Program-made: the position numbers and the translations under genes
Shown: one piece after another, positions 31,390-43,824 of the stretch
How positions within the stretch are numbered: the stretch's first letter is position 1
Layout of the letters: the number at the start of each line of letters is the position of its first letter
Notes under the pieces: model-generated
What the model was told of the DNA's origin: nothing
The model's input: the letters and a program-made list of their open reading frames with translations, nothing else
Databases searched by the model: none
From: Thalassia testudinum
Lineage: Eukaryota; Streptophyta; Magnoliopsida; Alismatales; Hydrocharitaceae
Direction of reading: 5' to 3'
Assembly (NCBI GenBank): GCA_037157565.1
Contig: JAZHRO010000073.1
Span: 179,477,001-179,541,000 of the forward strand
Length of the DNA: 64,000 nucleotides

Positions 31390-33203
31390 TGATGATGATA
31401 ATGTCATCATCAGCCATATCTAGCTTTAATTAATCATTATCCATTGATAAATGCTCCTACATAACCGCCAGAAGACCGTAATTCATTGCATATTCATTCT
31501 GAAAGAAATGCATATTAAAAAAGAGGTAAAACTGCCATTTTAACATAATATCCTAAATGAAGAGCAATCATGGGTTTTTCTAAGGGTTAATTAAAGGTCA
31601 AAAGATCATTAATGTCTAATAACTGGGTTCATGCAGAATAAAGCAGGTTTTCACGTGTTACAAGAATTAATGGACATCTAAAAACCTAAAAATAGGCCTG
31701 CTTGAATAACAGAGGTTCTGGTTAGGATAAAATTCACCTAAACCTTCTAAAAATCATATAAAAATATTCTCTAAGGTTTAGTATCCTTGAATTGACCATT
31801 GGAACCCATTTTGACTTAAAACAGAGTCTCAGACAGATAGTTGCCCTAATTTGGGTTTCAATGCAAATTACCTAGTTAAACTTGGTCAAAACCTAAATCC
31901 AACTTCACCATCAGATTCCATGGGTCCAAATTAGGTTTGTACCAAAATTTGGGCCCAATCAGAGACCATCTCGACTTAGTTTGCATTTTGGTCTAGTTTG
32001 AGTCTTTTTCTCTCAAATAACCCCTCAGCTTTCAAAATCTATTGCAAACAGCCCCCCAACTTTGTCATCTTCTTTGCGTTCAAGTCCTTGCCGCCATTAG
32101 GTGTGAACAAATGCTCCACCGGCAAGATTCGAGTGAGATTTTCTCGTTCGTTTCTCAATCAAATACTCCCAAATTTGAACCAGAGATTCTTTGAGGAATT
32201 CTCTTTCAATTAGACCTAGCCTTGGATCCCAAGACCTTCCCAATCTCTCATGCGAACGCATGAGAGATTTGAGTATCATTCTGTGAGCAAATATCTCAAG
32301 CTTGAAAGCTTGGTTTCCAAGCTTGAAACCTCTTCCCTAGGCCTGTAAAAGACCCCCTGATGCACGACCGTTCCCTTCAGCTTGGTTTGGAGGCTGGTTC
32401 CCCCTTCTTCCCTTCTCCCCAACCTTCATCTGCACAAGCTCCAGCGACCTCCTCTAACCACATTCTTCATCCACCCGTATAGAATACAGCGGGTGGATTC
32501 CTCTTCCTCGACTTCCTCCGCATGTCACAATACCAGCGGCCGCCGCTTTCATCCCCTCATCGTCGCTACTTCTATCACTAGAGAGTTCTTTCTCGCGTCC
32601 GACGTACCACCGCCATGGGAATTCACCTTTTCATCCATTAGAATTAGGGTTAGTTAGGTTCCCTTAGTTTCTTAGATTAATTCCCACTATCCAAAACCCA
32701 AAATAACCCCTCGACACACCGTTCACCGTCATCTCCCTCCGCTCCAGCCACCTCTTCGATGAGTCTGCCCCACCTCCACACTCCACCAAACAACTTGCCA
32801 ACACTCCCTACACCTCCGCCACATCCACCTGCACTAAACCCCACTCCTATTCCATCCTCTCGACCACTCAAACTACCCACCAAAAAACCCACTTCACGTG
32901 ACCTCCTCTGCCTTCGCTAACCATCTCCGACCACCCTTACAACATGCCATCGCCACCAACGCCCTTGTCGCTCCCTTGCGAAGCTTCTGAGCTAGTTTAA
33001 CTTGGCCGTAAGGTCGTGTTCTTATTTTCAGGAGTTCACCGATCTCCGCCATCGCCACCATTATCATCGACGTTGTTCTTCGTGTTCAAGGCCATGATAG
33101 CTCCAACCCTTTGTTCTAGGTGGTGCAGACTCAGCCCAAGTACCCTCCTAGGTCCTTGATTGAAGGTAAAAACCCCAACAGTTGCCTCAATTGGGAAAGC
33201 ATC
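31390..33203 (+). repeat. LTR F, truncated by element E
   Basis: It starts TGATGATGA with 9-bp perfect palindromic arms (31390-31398 and 31404-31412) and then follows the E LTR in order, with clear but lower similarity. Matching sections include the atcatgggtttttc run and the ctcaagcttgaaagcttgg cluster (32297). The TATA position is tgtaaaag (about 32345), decayed. It ends abruptly at 33203, where the E LTR starts, so E inserted into it; its remainder lies beyond the window. It may be a 5' or a solo LTR. Confidence 0.75.
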
Positions 33204-35810
33204 TGATGGGAACACCATCATGAGCCATAATTATCTCAATTTGATCTAATTAAGTCATTAAAAGCTCTTACATACCCATTGGAAGGTCATAAGGGTACCA
33301 TACACTGATTTGTGAAGAATACTAGAAAATATGATTAAAACTGTAATTTTACCATCATATCATGACTGCAGTACAATCATAGGTTTTTCCATGGGGTAAT
33401 TAAGGGTCAAATGGTCTTAAAAGGCTAACAAGTGGGTTAAAACAGACATATAAGGATTTGCAGGAGTTTTGAGAATTAAATGCAATCCTAAAAATTGACT
33501 TGCTTAATTAACTGAGGTTCTGGTCAGAATAAAATTCACCTAAACCATCTAAAATTCATATAAAAATATTCTCTAGGGTTTGGTACCTTCAGTTTGACCA
33601 TCAGTACCCGTCTTGACCCAAAATAGAGTCTCAGACAGACATTTGCCCTAATTTTGGTTTTTACATAAATTACCTAGTCAAACATTGTCAAAACCAAAAT
33701 CCAACCTCACCATTAGATTCCTTAGGTCTAAATTAGGTTTGTACCAAAATTTGGACCCAAGATGAGATTGTCTTGACCTAGTTTGCAACTTGGTCTTGTC
33801 TGATTACATATATGCCCTTAACTTTCAAAATCTTTACAAGGAGGCCCCCAACTTTGTCTTCATTTTTACAAATAGGTCCCTACCGCCATTAATCCTATTC
33901 CTACTTGCTCCGGCGACCTAAAATTGGTAAGAACTCCTTGATTCCTTGACGAATCCCTTTTAAATTTGAAAGGGAAGTTCGTCAAGGAATTCCTTTCCTT
34001 CTGAGCCAATCCTTGGGCTCCAAGACATGCCCTAATTGCCATGCGAATCATTTGAAACTTGGGATTCTTTTTACCGACGAAGCTTTCCAAGCCTGGAAGC
34101 TTGGCTTCCAAGCTCTTCTCGCCTTTAAACCCTTATAAAAGGAGCCCCAGATCTCCCCAAGTTCCCTAAGCTCGATTTCGACCAGATCTACCCTAATTTC
34201 CTCCCTCCTAATCTGGCCGAAAGGCTCCTCGAGCTCCGACGATCTCCTCCGACCTCCCTCATCGTCCATCCACAATACCAGTGGTGGATTTATCTTCCTT
34301 GTCTTCTTCCGCGCCATGCCATACCAGCGGGCGTCTCTCCCTCTGTCCTCGCCGTTTCCTTCTCACTGGAGTCACCTTCATCTCCGGCGTCGGCCATACT
34401 GCAACCAACATTGTCCGCCAATCACCTAGATAAGTCTCCTACCTCATCTACTTCATTTTAATCCCAACCGTACTCAATTTCGACCACGCTACCGCCCTTT
34501 CACTGTCATCACTTCCGTGTCCAGCCACTCCTCCGGCGAGGCACATCTCACTCCACACACTACCTAACCCCTCACCAACCACCTCACGACCTCCGCCATA
34601 TTCCACACTATAAAACCCCTCTCCCCATTCGCTTTATCATCCACTCAAACTCACCACCGAACAACCCACCTTTCCACTGTCATTCCCGACTCTGTCCAAC
34701 CACCTCAGCCACTCAAGCTCCACGTAACCACTGCCGTCAACTTTGCCTCACCAAGGCGAAGCTTCTGAACATTCTGATTGGGGCTTTTAGCCCCTTTTTC
34801 TGGTTTCAAGTACAGCCAGCCCCGCGCCTTTGTTGGAGCTTCTTCACGAAGCTCCAAGCCTTGTTCGTGCGGATATTCACCCAGGTGCATGCTTCAAGAG
34901 ACGTGGAATTGCATCAGGAGTGTGTGTGGACCAGCGATTGAGGACTTTGACCATCCTCTTGTGTGAATTGAATGGAGGAGCACAGCAACCCTCAGCAGGT
35001 GTGTGCGCGACGAAGGAGCGAGCTTTAGTCCTACCTCGGATAGGGAAATGCAACCGCACCCGTATAAATTATTCTTGTGTTCTGGGCTTATTGCCTCAGA
35101 ACACAGGGTGTGGTCCCATTAACCTCACTCACCCGACCCGCCTAAGTCTTCACTCCTCGCTCACCACCCACTGCCGGTGAAACTGGACCCAAGTACGTGC
35201 TTAAACCCGATTACCCGATTGCCCCTGTGGAAGGCTCTGTGAGAGCAGATCCTAGAGAGAGAAAGAGAGAAAGAAGAGCCTACGTGGGTAGGGGGAAGGT
35301 TTTGCTCTTGGTGAAGTTGGCTAACACTTAGCCAAAAATCAAAAGACCTTTCCCCCTATGCGAAGCAGAAGTGCTGAAGAAGAAGAAGAGAAAGAGACAG
35401 GAGCCAAGGAAGAACAAGAAAGAAGAAGGAAGAGGCAACCAGAGAAGAAGAGCCTAAGAAAGAAGAAGAAGAAATCAGAGAAGAGCATTGTTCATCCAGA
35501 TGTTTAAGACGTCTGATCATTCAATCAGACGGCTGATTTGAGTTCATTTCATATATAGTCATTGAGTTCCATTTGCTATAATTGTAGGGAGTAATTGGTG
35601 ATTCAAATCGCCATTTTACTCCATTCTTTTTGCAGTACTTGACATACAATTTCATTCATATTCAAATTGATATCTTGAGTTTTAAATTGCCATATTGCTC
35701 CATGTGTTCAACCTCGGAATTTCTTTTAAGTAATAAACTTTATTTGTTTGAGCGCTATTTTGGCTATATTACAACGAAGCATTTTAAAACACCGATTTAT
35801 CGCTGGAACA
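33204..35810 (+). repeat. 5' LTR of element E
   Basis: The LTR begins TGATGGGAACACCATCA, a hairpin with 6-bp arms, and ends CTGGAACA at 35810 beside the primer site. A TATA box TATAAAAG is at 34134-34141, preceded by a cluster of AAGCTTGG-type palindromes (34078-34115). The 3' copy begins at 54512 and resumes at 62608. There the TATA has decayed to tatgaaag (about 63234). A purine-rich block is near 35240-35480. Confidence 0.9.
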
Positions 35811-35835
35811 TTTTAGCGCTGTTGCCAGGAAGCAA
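35811..35835 (+). promoter_or_regulatory. Primer binding site of element E
   Basis: The sequence ttttagcgctgttgccagga follows the LTR end directly. It resembles the tRNA-Asp complement TGGCGCCGTTGCCGGGGA with several changes, so it is decayed but recognisable. Confidence 0.8.
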
Positions 35836-36931
35836 CGGGAAATTTAGATCTCTTAATTGCAATTCCTGATTTGGTACTAACTTGTTCTATCTCTTTTGCT
35901 ATGATTTGTTTCAGGGATTCATTCTGGGAAGTTCAGCCGCACATCAAAACATGCCAGGGGCAGGTAAGCTCTAGCTACTCTCTCTCCTAAGCCCCTGAGT
36001 CTGAAAGAGCTAAAAGAAGAAACAAATCAATTGGGTTCAACTTGCATTTCATTCTTAGCTTAATCATCAAGTTGCCTGATTTGATACATTCTATTTAGAA
36101 AAAATTCAAAACCCTGATTTGTGCACCTGCTTAAGATTTAAGATATCTAGGGCAATCACCTTCTTGTTTGAGCCCTAGGTACCACATTTAGAAAAATTGA
36201 TTGACCAATCAAAGCCAACTAGGGTTTCCAATTTAGGGTTTTAGAGACATACCTGCTTAAACGAGAATCAACTTTCCCAAACAGTGTGTGCCTAAGCCTT
36301 GATTGAATTGATCTATTCAAGCAAACCCTAAAATCAGGCTCTTAATCTAACTTGAATCTTAAAAGAGGGACCTAAATTTCTCAAAGGACAAACAGGTGAA
36401 GTTGACCCACCTTGTTGGGTCAACCAATCTTCAAATTAGGTCACTTTTGCACTCAATACATCTTAAAGTTCAAGTGAAATCATAAGCACCCTTGCTCTTA
36501 ATTAAAATTGGTAGACTTAAGAGGTCAAGTCCCCATTCTAGTCTACTTGGATCATCAGTGACAAGAGAGGTCGAGTGGGGGATACCCTGTAACCCGTGGG
36601 GGTGCTCTACCGTGTAGGGGTCTTCGTGGGACTCTCCCTCTCTGGTTGCCCAGGTAATTCTCAAGTGGACGGCTTTCTAACTCAGGGGTATCATCTGCCC
36701 CAAACCTCTATAGTCATCCAAAGTTTTTGGATGTCTTGATTGGGTCCATCACCTACTATCCCTCTTTCAGTCCATCTGTGCATGTTTGGGAAAGGGTCTC
36801 TAAGACCACCCTTGAGGCCTCCGTTAGCTATCCACTCCCGTCGAGGCCAAACCTCGACCTCTGTATTTGTGCAGCAACCCCACCACATAGATATTTTCTC
36901 TGATTCAGAACCTACTTCCCCATCATCAATC
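35836..36931 (+). other. Untranslated leader of element E
   Basis: No gene is visible. It includes an AT-rich part with ccctaa-type words (36110-36360) and a stretch at 36560-36870 with no convincing frame. It is the expected leader between primer site and gag. Confidence 0.6.
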
Positions 36932-38470
36932 ATGGATCCTAAAGAAGATCAACCCAACTTTGAGCAACAATTTCTTGATTTTCAAAATCGAATCAATGCC
37001 ATCGTCAACCCACCGCCGCGTCCTTAGATGCGAGATCACTATAATCCCGCGGCGGTGGAGATTGAACCTCAAATCAACATTCCCGCGGGAGGACTCAAGG
37101 TGGATCTCAAGCCTAGCATGCTTCACATGATCCCAAAGTTCCATGGCTTGAACTCCGAGGATCCTTTCCAACACAACAAAAATCTAAAGCATCTGGCCCA
37201 CACTTTCGGGCAGATGTACAGAATCGGGATAGATTACTCTTGAAACTCTTCTCATTCTCCCTGGCTGACAAGGCTGCTCACTGGTTTCAGACTCAACACA
37301 TGCGATCAACACTTGGGGAGAACTGGAGACTACCTTCCTACAGAAATTCTACCCCATTGGTCACACAAAAACAATGCGGCACCAAATCATGCACTTCTCC
37401 CAAGGAGCGGGAGAATCTCTTCACAAGACATGGGATTGCCTTTTGGATCTCATGCGTAGTGCCCCCATCATGGAGTTCCAAAGTAGGAACAAGTCCAATC
37501 CTTTTACCATGGACTCCGTGATAATATCGAGCTCTTTGTCAATGCAACCTATGGTGGTAGCATCATGGGTCAGCATAAGGACACGACCTGAGAGATTCTC
37601 GAGAACATGTGCGAGAACTCCCTGAACAATAAGTCATTGGGTGCGTACGACTAGACGTCCACCCATGCATTGACAAATAATTGGGGGGTACACGAATCCT
37701 GAGGCCTTTCCGCATCCATTGACCTGGAGTTGGTAGCCAGTCAATTGGACAAGGTTTCCATTATCAAGAAAAAGGTTGATGACATCACTCGCCATCTACA
37801 CAAATCCACCTTTGCACCTCAAAGCACATACGCGCAACCACCGACGGGAAGGGATACTTCGCACAACATCTACCACTCCCCGGGAATGGATGCATATCCA
37901 CCCCCGTCTAATTTTGGCTCCAAAGGCAACTCTGATTCAACCCATTATAGTTGGGGGAACTCTGAACCCCAGTATCCTGATTTCAGGGCTCCTCAGATCT
38001 GCAAGGACCTTCACGCCATCCAGAATAATCCTTACTCCAACACCTACAACCCTGGATGACGCAATCATCCTAACTTTTCGTGGTCAGGAAATAACCTGAA
38101 TCCGAGATCCCAATTCCAACCCCGACCACAGAATCAGTGATCGTATCAACCCACTCAACCAAGGCCTAATCAGAACTTCCAATATGCACCTTCTAAAGAA
38201 GATCAGACATCTTTGATTCCTCAAACTTTGGTTGACATGCAAAAACAACACAAAGAAGAGATCTCTGAGTTACGAAATCAACTGGCCCAGCTGGCAAGTG
38301 CTCACCAACCTGGTACACTTCCCTCTCAGCCTCTTCCTAATCCAAATAATGTGCCAAACCAGAGGCGCGTTATGAACCCAAATTAGGGCCAAGCCCACTT
38401 TGTTTATCAGGCCCCTTCTGCCCCATCACCTGACGGGATGGATGCTTCAACTTCATACTCAGGACCTCAG
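36932..38470 (+). pseudogene. gag remnant of element E
   Basis: Start-like ATG at 36932 (MDPKEDQPNFEQQ). The frame is broken by a TAG at 37025 and several frame changes. Capsid-type blocks are HMIPKFHGLNSEDPFQH (about 37125-37175), FSLADKAAHWFQT (about 37250-37290) and GESLHKTWDCLLDLMRSAP. Later come QLDKVSIIKKKVDDI (about 37740) and a Pro/Gln/Asn-rich tail with a possible coiled coil (38240-38300). The tail breaks at Gln-Gln codons at 38470, where G is inserted, and resumes at 49013. The same blocks as in A and G are present, more decayed here. Confidence 0.9.
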
Positions 38471-38700
38471 CAGCTGATAAACTCCAGTTTATCATCATTC
38501 TTACGCAATAAAACAAACCTAGCTCTTAGGATTTTATTCCGCAAACAGGTTTTTGGGCTGCATTTAGGCATAAATTAGGTTAGGCATGCATTGCATCTTT
38601 TATTTGTCTTTTTAATATGTTTTTGTGAGTGTTAGGGATGTACAGATATGCAGATCCTTAAAACCCTAGCACTCAAGAAGGCAAATGGTGAAGGAGAAGC

Positions 38701-39420
38701 CCAGACTAGTTGGAACTCAGCTCGTTCCAGCTAACCACAGCTGGAACCTAGCTCACTTGAACTAGGGTTAGCTCATCCCAGCTCCATTCAGCTAATCTCA
38801 GCTGAATGGTAGCTCAAGAGAGTTCATCTTAGCCCACCCTAGCTCAAGTCAGCTCAGATCCAGCTCAACTTAGCTGAGTCTAGCTCATCTCAGCTCCCAC
38901 TAGTTCACAGGGAGCTCTAGCTAGCTCAGCTGAGTTGACAGGAGTTCACCCCAGCTCAGATCCAGCTACATCCAGCTCCACTCAACTCCAGCCAGCTGAA
39001 GAAGAACTCATCCAAACTCAGGAAGCTCAAGTCCAGCTCCCGGGGACTTAGCTTAGCTCAGCTCAGTTGAGCTATGCTACCTTAGCTGCCTCAACCAGCT
39101 TGATTCTCCCCGGGAGCACCAGACCTAGCTCACCTCAGCTCATTATGGTAGAAGCTAGCTTACTTTAGCTTGGCTTAGTAGCTAGCAAAGAACTAGCAAG
39201 CTAAGCCAGCTAGAGTAGCTCCATGCCAGCCTCTTCAGCAGCAGCTAGCTCCAATTTCAGCTCCAGACTTCTCCTCAGCTCCTCCCTCCAAACCCTAGCT
39301 CCAACACCTTCTCCTCTACTCCTCCATTAGCTAAGCTAGCTTAGCTTAGCTTAGCTATGCTCCAACTCCCTTGGCTTGTACCACCCCAAAAACCCACCTA
39401 ACAACTCCACCCAACTAGCT
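38701..39420. repeat. AGCT-dense stretch in the G LTR
   Basis: I count about 52 AGCT tetramers in 720 bp, where about 3 are expected by chance. Units such as CAGCTC and TAGCTCA are strung irregularly, without a fixed period. The stretch lies in U3, several hundred bases upstream of the TATA box. The 3' LTR has the same stretch at about 47010-47720. Confidence 0.85.
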
Positions 39421-39848
39421 CCACCTAAGCTCCACATAAGCTAACCTACTTGGCACTAACCTAACCTACCCACCACCTCCAAAAGACACCTAAAAGTGGC
39501 GCCAAAAACTACCCTAACCACCCCCTTAATGGCGCCACTTTTCCCTCCAAAATTCCCCCTCATCTCCACCACACAATTCCCCTTGAATCCATCTCCACCA
39601 TCCACCTAACCCCCCTTCTAGAAGACCCCATGTTGGGGACAAAATGGTGGTGTCTCTCCACCACCAAAAGACACCAACACCACCATAACCACCCCCTTTA
39701 ACACCCCTTGGGTTGGCTCCAACTCACCTTAGCCATAGGATCACCAACCACCTCCATCCTTCCATCCTAGCCCTCCATTTCAAGGGGCACCTTAACCCCC
39801 CATCCTACCCTATAAAAAGACCACTACCCACCACCATTCAAGTCATCC

Positions 39849-40241
39849 TTGGATACCAATTTCACTCTCATATTCCACCAAGAAGCCCACGTCCAAGAGA
39901 GAAGAAGAAGAAGAAGATTAAGGGGATATTCTGTCCCCTTGGTGCCTTCCCCTCTTCCCTTCTCTCTTGGGTCACGCCAGCCAAAGGAGAAGCCAGGCAA
40001 GGAAGATCTTGGAGGAGATCTTGAAGGTGGTCACGCCACCTTGGAGGAGTCTTTGAGGGTGGTGCACGCCCACCCCTTGGAGAGAGCATTGAAGGTGGAA
40101 GCTTCCACCTTGGAGGAGCTCTCAAGGAAGGAGAAGAAGGAGGCCCTCTTTTCAAGCCAAGGAGCAGCTAGGCTTGGAGCAAGAAGACACCCTTCTTCAC
40201 CATTTTTTCAAGAGGATTTGTGTTTCTTTTCTTGCTTTTAG
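39849..40241 (+). CDS. 130-codon frame inside the G LTR (doubtful gene)
   Basis: This frame starts 31 bp after the TATA box (39818), near the likely transcription start, and stays open for 130 codons. The 3' LTR copy (48146-48538) is open too, with few residue changes. The product would be basic near its N-terminus (ERRRRRRLRG), then rich in Leu, Glu and Lys with a repeated TLEE(S/L) unit. I recognise no domain. The hairpin-forming DNA beneath it can explain the repeats, so an RNA role is as likely as a protein. Confidence 0.25.
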   Translation: MDTNFTLIFHQEAHVQERRRRRRLRGYSVPLVPSPLPFSLGSRQPKEKPGKEDLGGDLEGGHATLEESLRVVHAHPLERALKVEASTLEELSRKEKKEALFSSQGAARLGARRHPSSPFFQEDLCFFSCF

Positions 40242-40717
40242 ATTTTTTTAGTTCTAGTAGAAGCATTCCTCTACTTGTCCTTGAAAAGAACACTCATTCT
40301 ACTCAATTAAATTGCCTTCTTTTAGCTTTTTATTGCAGTTGTTACTTTTGGTTCTAGCACTTGTTTCACCTCTTCTTCCTAATTACTCTAGGCCTCCACT
40401 TGCCTAGAGTGAGCTTAGGAAGAAGATATTTCTATCTTTTAAATTTTAGTTAAGCATTTGTAGGTGTTAGTACTTTTCGTTACAATTCGCATTTTGCCCT
40501 TGTCTTTTCAAAACAAAAAAAAATTACATATTGAAAAATATCAAAAAGAAAGTTGAGATCTATCTGTAAGCAAGAGGATTAATTTTGCAATTTTTGCCTC
40601 CTTGGACGCCCCTAGATACTCCCCTATCTAGTATATAAATTTAAAAGCGAAAGCGGATTCGCGTGTTATAACGACGTTAAAAACCCGCTTTTACAAATCA
40701 CGCGTATTTCGTTATCA

Positions 40718-40745
40718 CTTTTTGGTGCCGTTGCCGGGGAGGCAC
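40718..40745 (+). promoter_or_regulatory. Primer binding site of element G
   Basis: ctttttggtgccgttgccgg lies directly after the LTR and continues gggagg. It matches the complement of plant tRNA-Asp(GUC), TGGCGCCGTTGCCGGGG, with one change. This is the best-preserved primer site of the window. Confidence 0.92.
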
Positions 40746-42402
40746 GGCTTTGCATTAATTAATTTTCTCTTGCTTGAAGTGGATCTCATCCCCTTCTCTT
40801 TCTTTCTTTTGTGTGTGCGGGAACTATAGCGGGAAGGCAGGAATCTAGAAGCGAGAGCTTAAAGTTCCTTTTCTTCCCGCGAAATTCAGGTTGGTTCCTC
40901 TTTCTGGTCACATAATTAATTAAAACTACCAAAAACATATTAAACTTGGCTTTCAGGATCCCAAACAAATTAATTAAGTAGAGTGGTGTTCATATAAAAT
41001 CCATTGTTTGCTTGAATGCTTCTTTAACACCACTCCATTGCAAGTATTGGTGTTCTGTTTTTCGAGTCCAGATTTCTGTCTGGACTTGAAAAATTGATTC
41101 CTAACACCACAGGCCTCCTAAAATCATAAAATTTCATATAGTGATTCCCAACTACGTTTGGAACATCTGTTCCAAATTTCAGAACAATTGGATTTGTATC
41201 TAATTTTTTTAAATTCGTGGACTGCAAAGGGGTCATACCCTCTAATCTTCCTGTTTTGCTACTGTCTGTGAATTTTTAGAATTTTTATACTCATCCAATT
41301 TTTGTGAAATTTAGCTTGATCGAATCCTTGTAAAATTTTACACATCATATAAAATCATAAAAATTTTCTGAGGTCGGTGGTAATACTGTAAAGTCAAAAA
41401 TACCTATAGGTATCATTTCTGGACTTTGACACCAGTACAATTAAAAATTCAAAACAATTGCCAAACAAATTCCTAAAATCTTACAAAAATCTTTTTTGGA
41501 ATCCTTGTTTGATTTTATTCAAAGTAGTGGTATTTTCTGACTTGTTTGGCCACTACTTAATTCAGAAAGCCAAAAATCAATCCATTGGTAGTAATTTTCT
41601 ATCTTAGGGACAATTGGCTTAGGGTTTCTCTCTTTCTTTTTAGAGACTCACATTAAAGGAAATTAACCATCACCAATATAACTTGTCTTTCCTTCGATTG
41701 TGGGATTTCAAACTTGTTTGAAAATTTAAAGAGAAAAACCCTAAAACACATTTAATTAAATTGAATCCAAAAAGACATAAATACAAGAAAATTGTGTGAC
41801 AACTTGATTTTCATTGGAGCCACTCTCCAATTCCTGCACACACACAAAAAAATCAAAATAATAGGGCAACATCCCAATAAACGCCCTCCACATTCCGTGT
41901 GCACTATAGCATCCTAGACCTAATTAAAATTTGTAGCAACTTGACCCCTAAGGCTTTATCAACTTAGCCTTGCTATTTAGGTCTTAAGTTTTCTTTAGTT
42001 AGTACCAATTCTGTCATCTATATCTGGTGTTCAGGCTGAGGGGCCATGTCAAACGACCAGGCGCGGGTTTGTACAAGTACCTGGGGTTTTCCCTGGGAAA
42101 CGTTTGGGCCCAAACCTCCCCTTAAGCAACTTGGCTAGATTTGTTGATAGAACGGGTATTCACTATTGACTACTTATTTCCTATATAGACCAAGTCTTAG
42201 GTTCTTATTAGGGAGTCACATTTAAGTTAGGTCTAGTTTTTATTTGTTTGAATTGCACACTTTCTCTCATCTTTTTCTCTTCTCCTCCCCTCCCGTTCTT
42301 CCATTTTATGCATGGGCGACGGTCTCAAAATCCACACTTGGAAGGACCATTTGATTTCGCCCCCACGCAAAAAGACCACTTTTTCTGTCTTCTCCTAATA
42401 AA
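40746..42402 (+). other. Untranslated leader of element G
   Basis: AT-rich, with no convincing gene. The segment before 42402 includes the run ttctcatctttttctcttctcctcccc. It is about 1.66 kb, long for an LTR-element leader but usual for this group. Confidence 0.6.
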
Positions 42403-43824
42403 ATGGAAACACAACAAAATAGGTCCACTGACCCTTCCACTTCCACTTCTAACCTTACCCCTAACCCCATCACTAACCCTAATTCTAACCCTTCCACCCA
42501 AAACCCACCCACCATTAACTTCCCACACTTGGAGCTCCCTAATCTTGAGTTGCCCCACACACAACATCAAGACCCCCTACCTGATCTTTTAAAATTAATG
42601 GCCGATCAGATTAATAAATTAAATTCCAATCAACAAACATTGATTAGGAACATCCAAAACCTAGCCAATCCAAGGCCAAACCCACCACCCCGTCAGCAAC
42701 CTGTTGTTCCTCTAAAAGATTTCTATGATCCATCTTATTATGAGGAACGACCAGGGGTGGTCATACCAGAGGGGGACTTTGAGATCAAGCCTGCTGTCCT
42801 GAACCTTATTAAACACTTTCATGGCCTTCCTAGGGAAGACCCTTTCAGCCACCTTGAAGAACTAACTCTTCTTGCACAGACAACCCGTTCCCGAAATGTG
42901 CAGGAAGACATATGGCTGATGCGGCTTTTTCCATTATCTCTTAAAGATAAGGCCGCTTATTGGTTTAGGACCATTGGCTGACCCATCACAACATGGTCTC
43001 AGCTCAAGAGCTCCTTCCTCAAGAAATTCTTTCCCATAGGTCGTACCAATTCCTTGCGAAGACCTATTACCACCTTTCACCAAAAATCTAGTGAAACTTT
43101 CCATGATTCTTGGGAAAGATTTCAAGATCTTTTAAGAAGTTGCCCGCACCACGAGATTCCTTTATGGCAGCTCGTGCAAATCTTCTATCATGGATTAGAA
43201 GATCAAATCCGACAGTTTGTCGACGCCTCGTGTGGCGGCAACTTCTTAAATAAAGATGCTGAAAGTGCCTATGACCTATTTGAAGAAATGAGTGAAAACT
43301 CATTTAATCAAGCTTCCATGAACACATTTTGCAGAACCCAAAACCCACAGTTTGGTGTTCATGAAATAGGCACTCAATCTATCCCAGTCACCCAAGACGA
43401 TCTTCAATTGATCGCTCAGAAACTCGACCAAATGCATATTAATCAGAAGAAAATTGAGGAAAGACTCGCCACATCAACTCAAGCTCCACACCCACATCTA
43501 ACCCAACCTAACTTTCCACGAAGAGAAAATTTGCACAATCTCAACACTACTCCTGGTGATTATTCTGAGGTTGCCCATGATTCACTGGGAATTACAATTA
43601 TCCAGATCTTAACTCCACCCAAAATATTTCTGCCATCCAGGAGCCCTTTAAAAATTCTTCCAATTGGAAAAATTACCCGAACTACTCCTGGAATAATCAA
43701 GTTTCCTCACAACCATATCATTTTAATGGGTATGGGTCGAATCCAAACTTCCATCCTGGGCCATCCCAACAAGATATCAATGCCCAGATGCTGCGAACCC
43801 TGCAGGATATGCAAACAAAAATGA
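42403..43824 (+). pseudogene. gag of element G
   Basis: Start chosen at ATG 42403, with a Thr/Asn/Pro-rich leader; a second Met at 42598 begins ADQINKLNSNQQ. Capsid motifs are KDFYDPSYYEER, IKPAVLNLIKHFHGLP, RLFPLSLKDKAAYWFRTIG, SSFLKKFFPIGRTNSL, WQLVQIFYHGLEDQIRQFV, DASCGGNFLNKDAES and YDLFEEMSENS. A TGA at 42980-42982, at a position usually read as Trp in relatives, splits the frame. A frame change at about 43590-43650 moves the tail into the frame of the following protease unit. It is the best-preserved gag here. Confidence 0.92.

Larger units (their letters stand above)
38475..40717 (+). repeat. 5' LTR of element G
   Basis: It begins TGATAAAC, loop tcca, GTTTATCA (terminal hairpin) and ends GTTATCA at 40717. 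Parts in order: an AGCT-dense stretch (38701-39420), an inverted repeat with GGCGCC in each arm (39492-39505 with 39530-39543), and a TATA box TATAAAAA (39811-39818). A 130-codon frame follows (39849-40241), including three successive hairpins (40024-40111). Confidence 0.95.
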
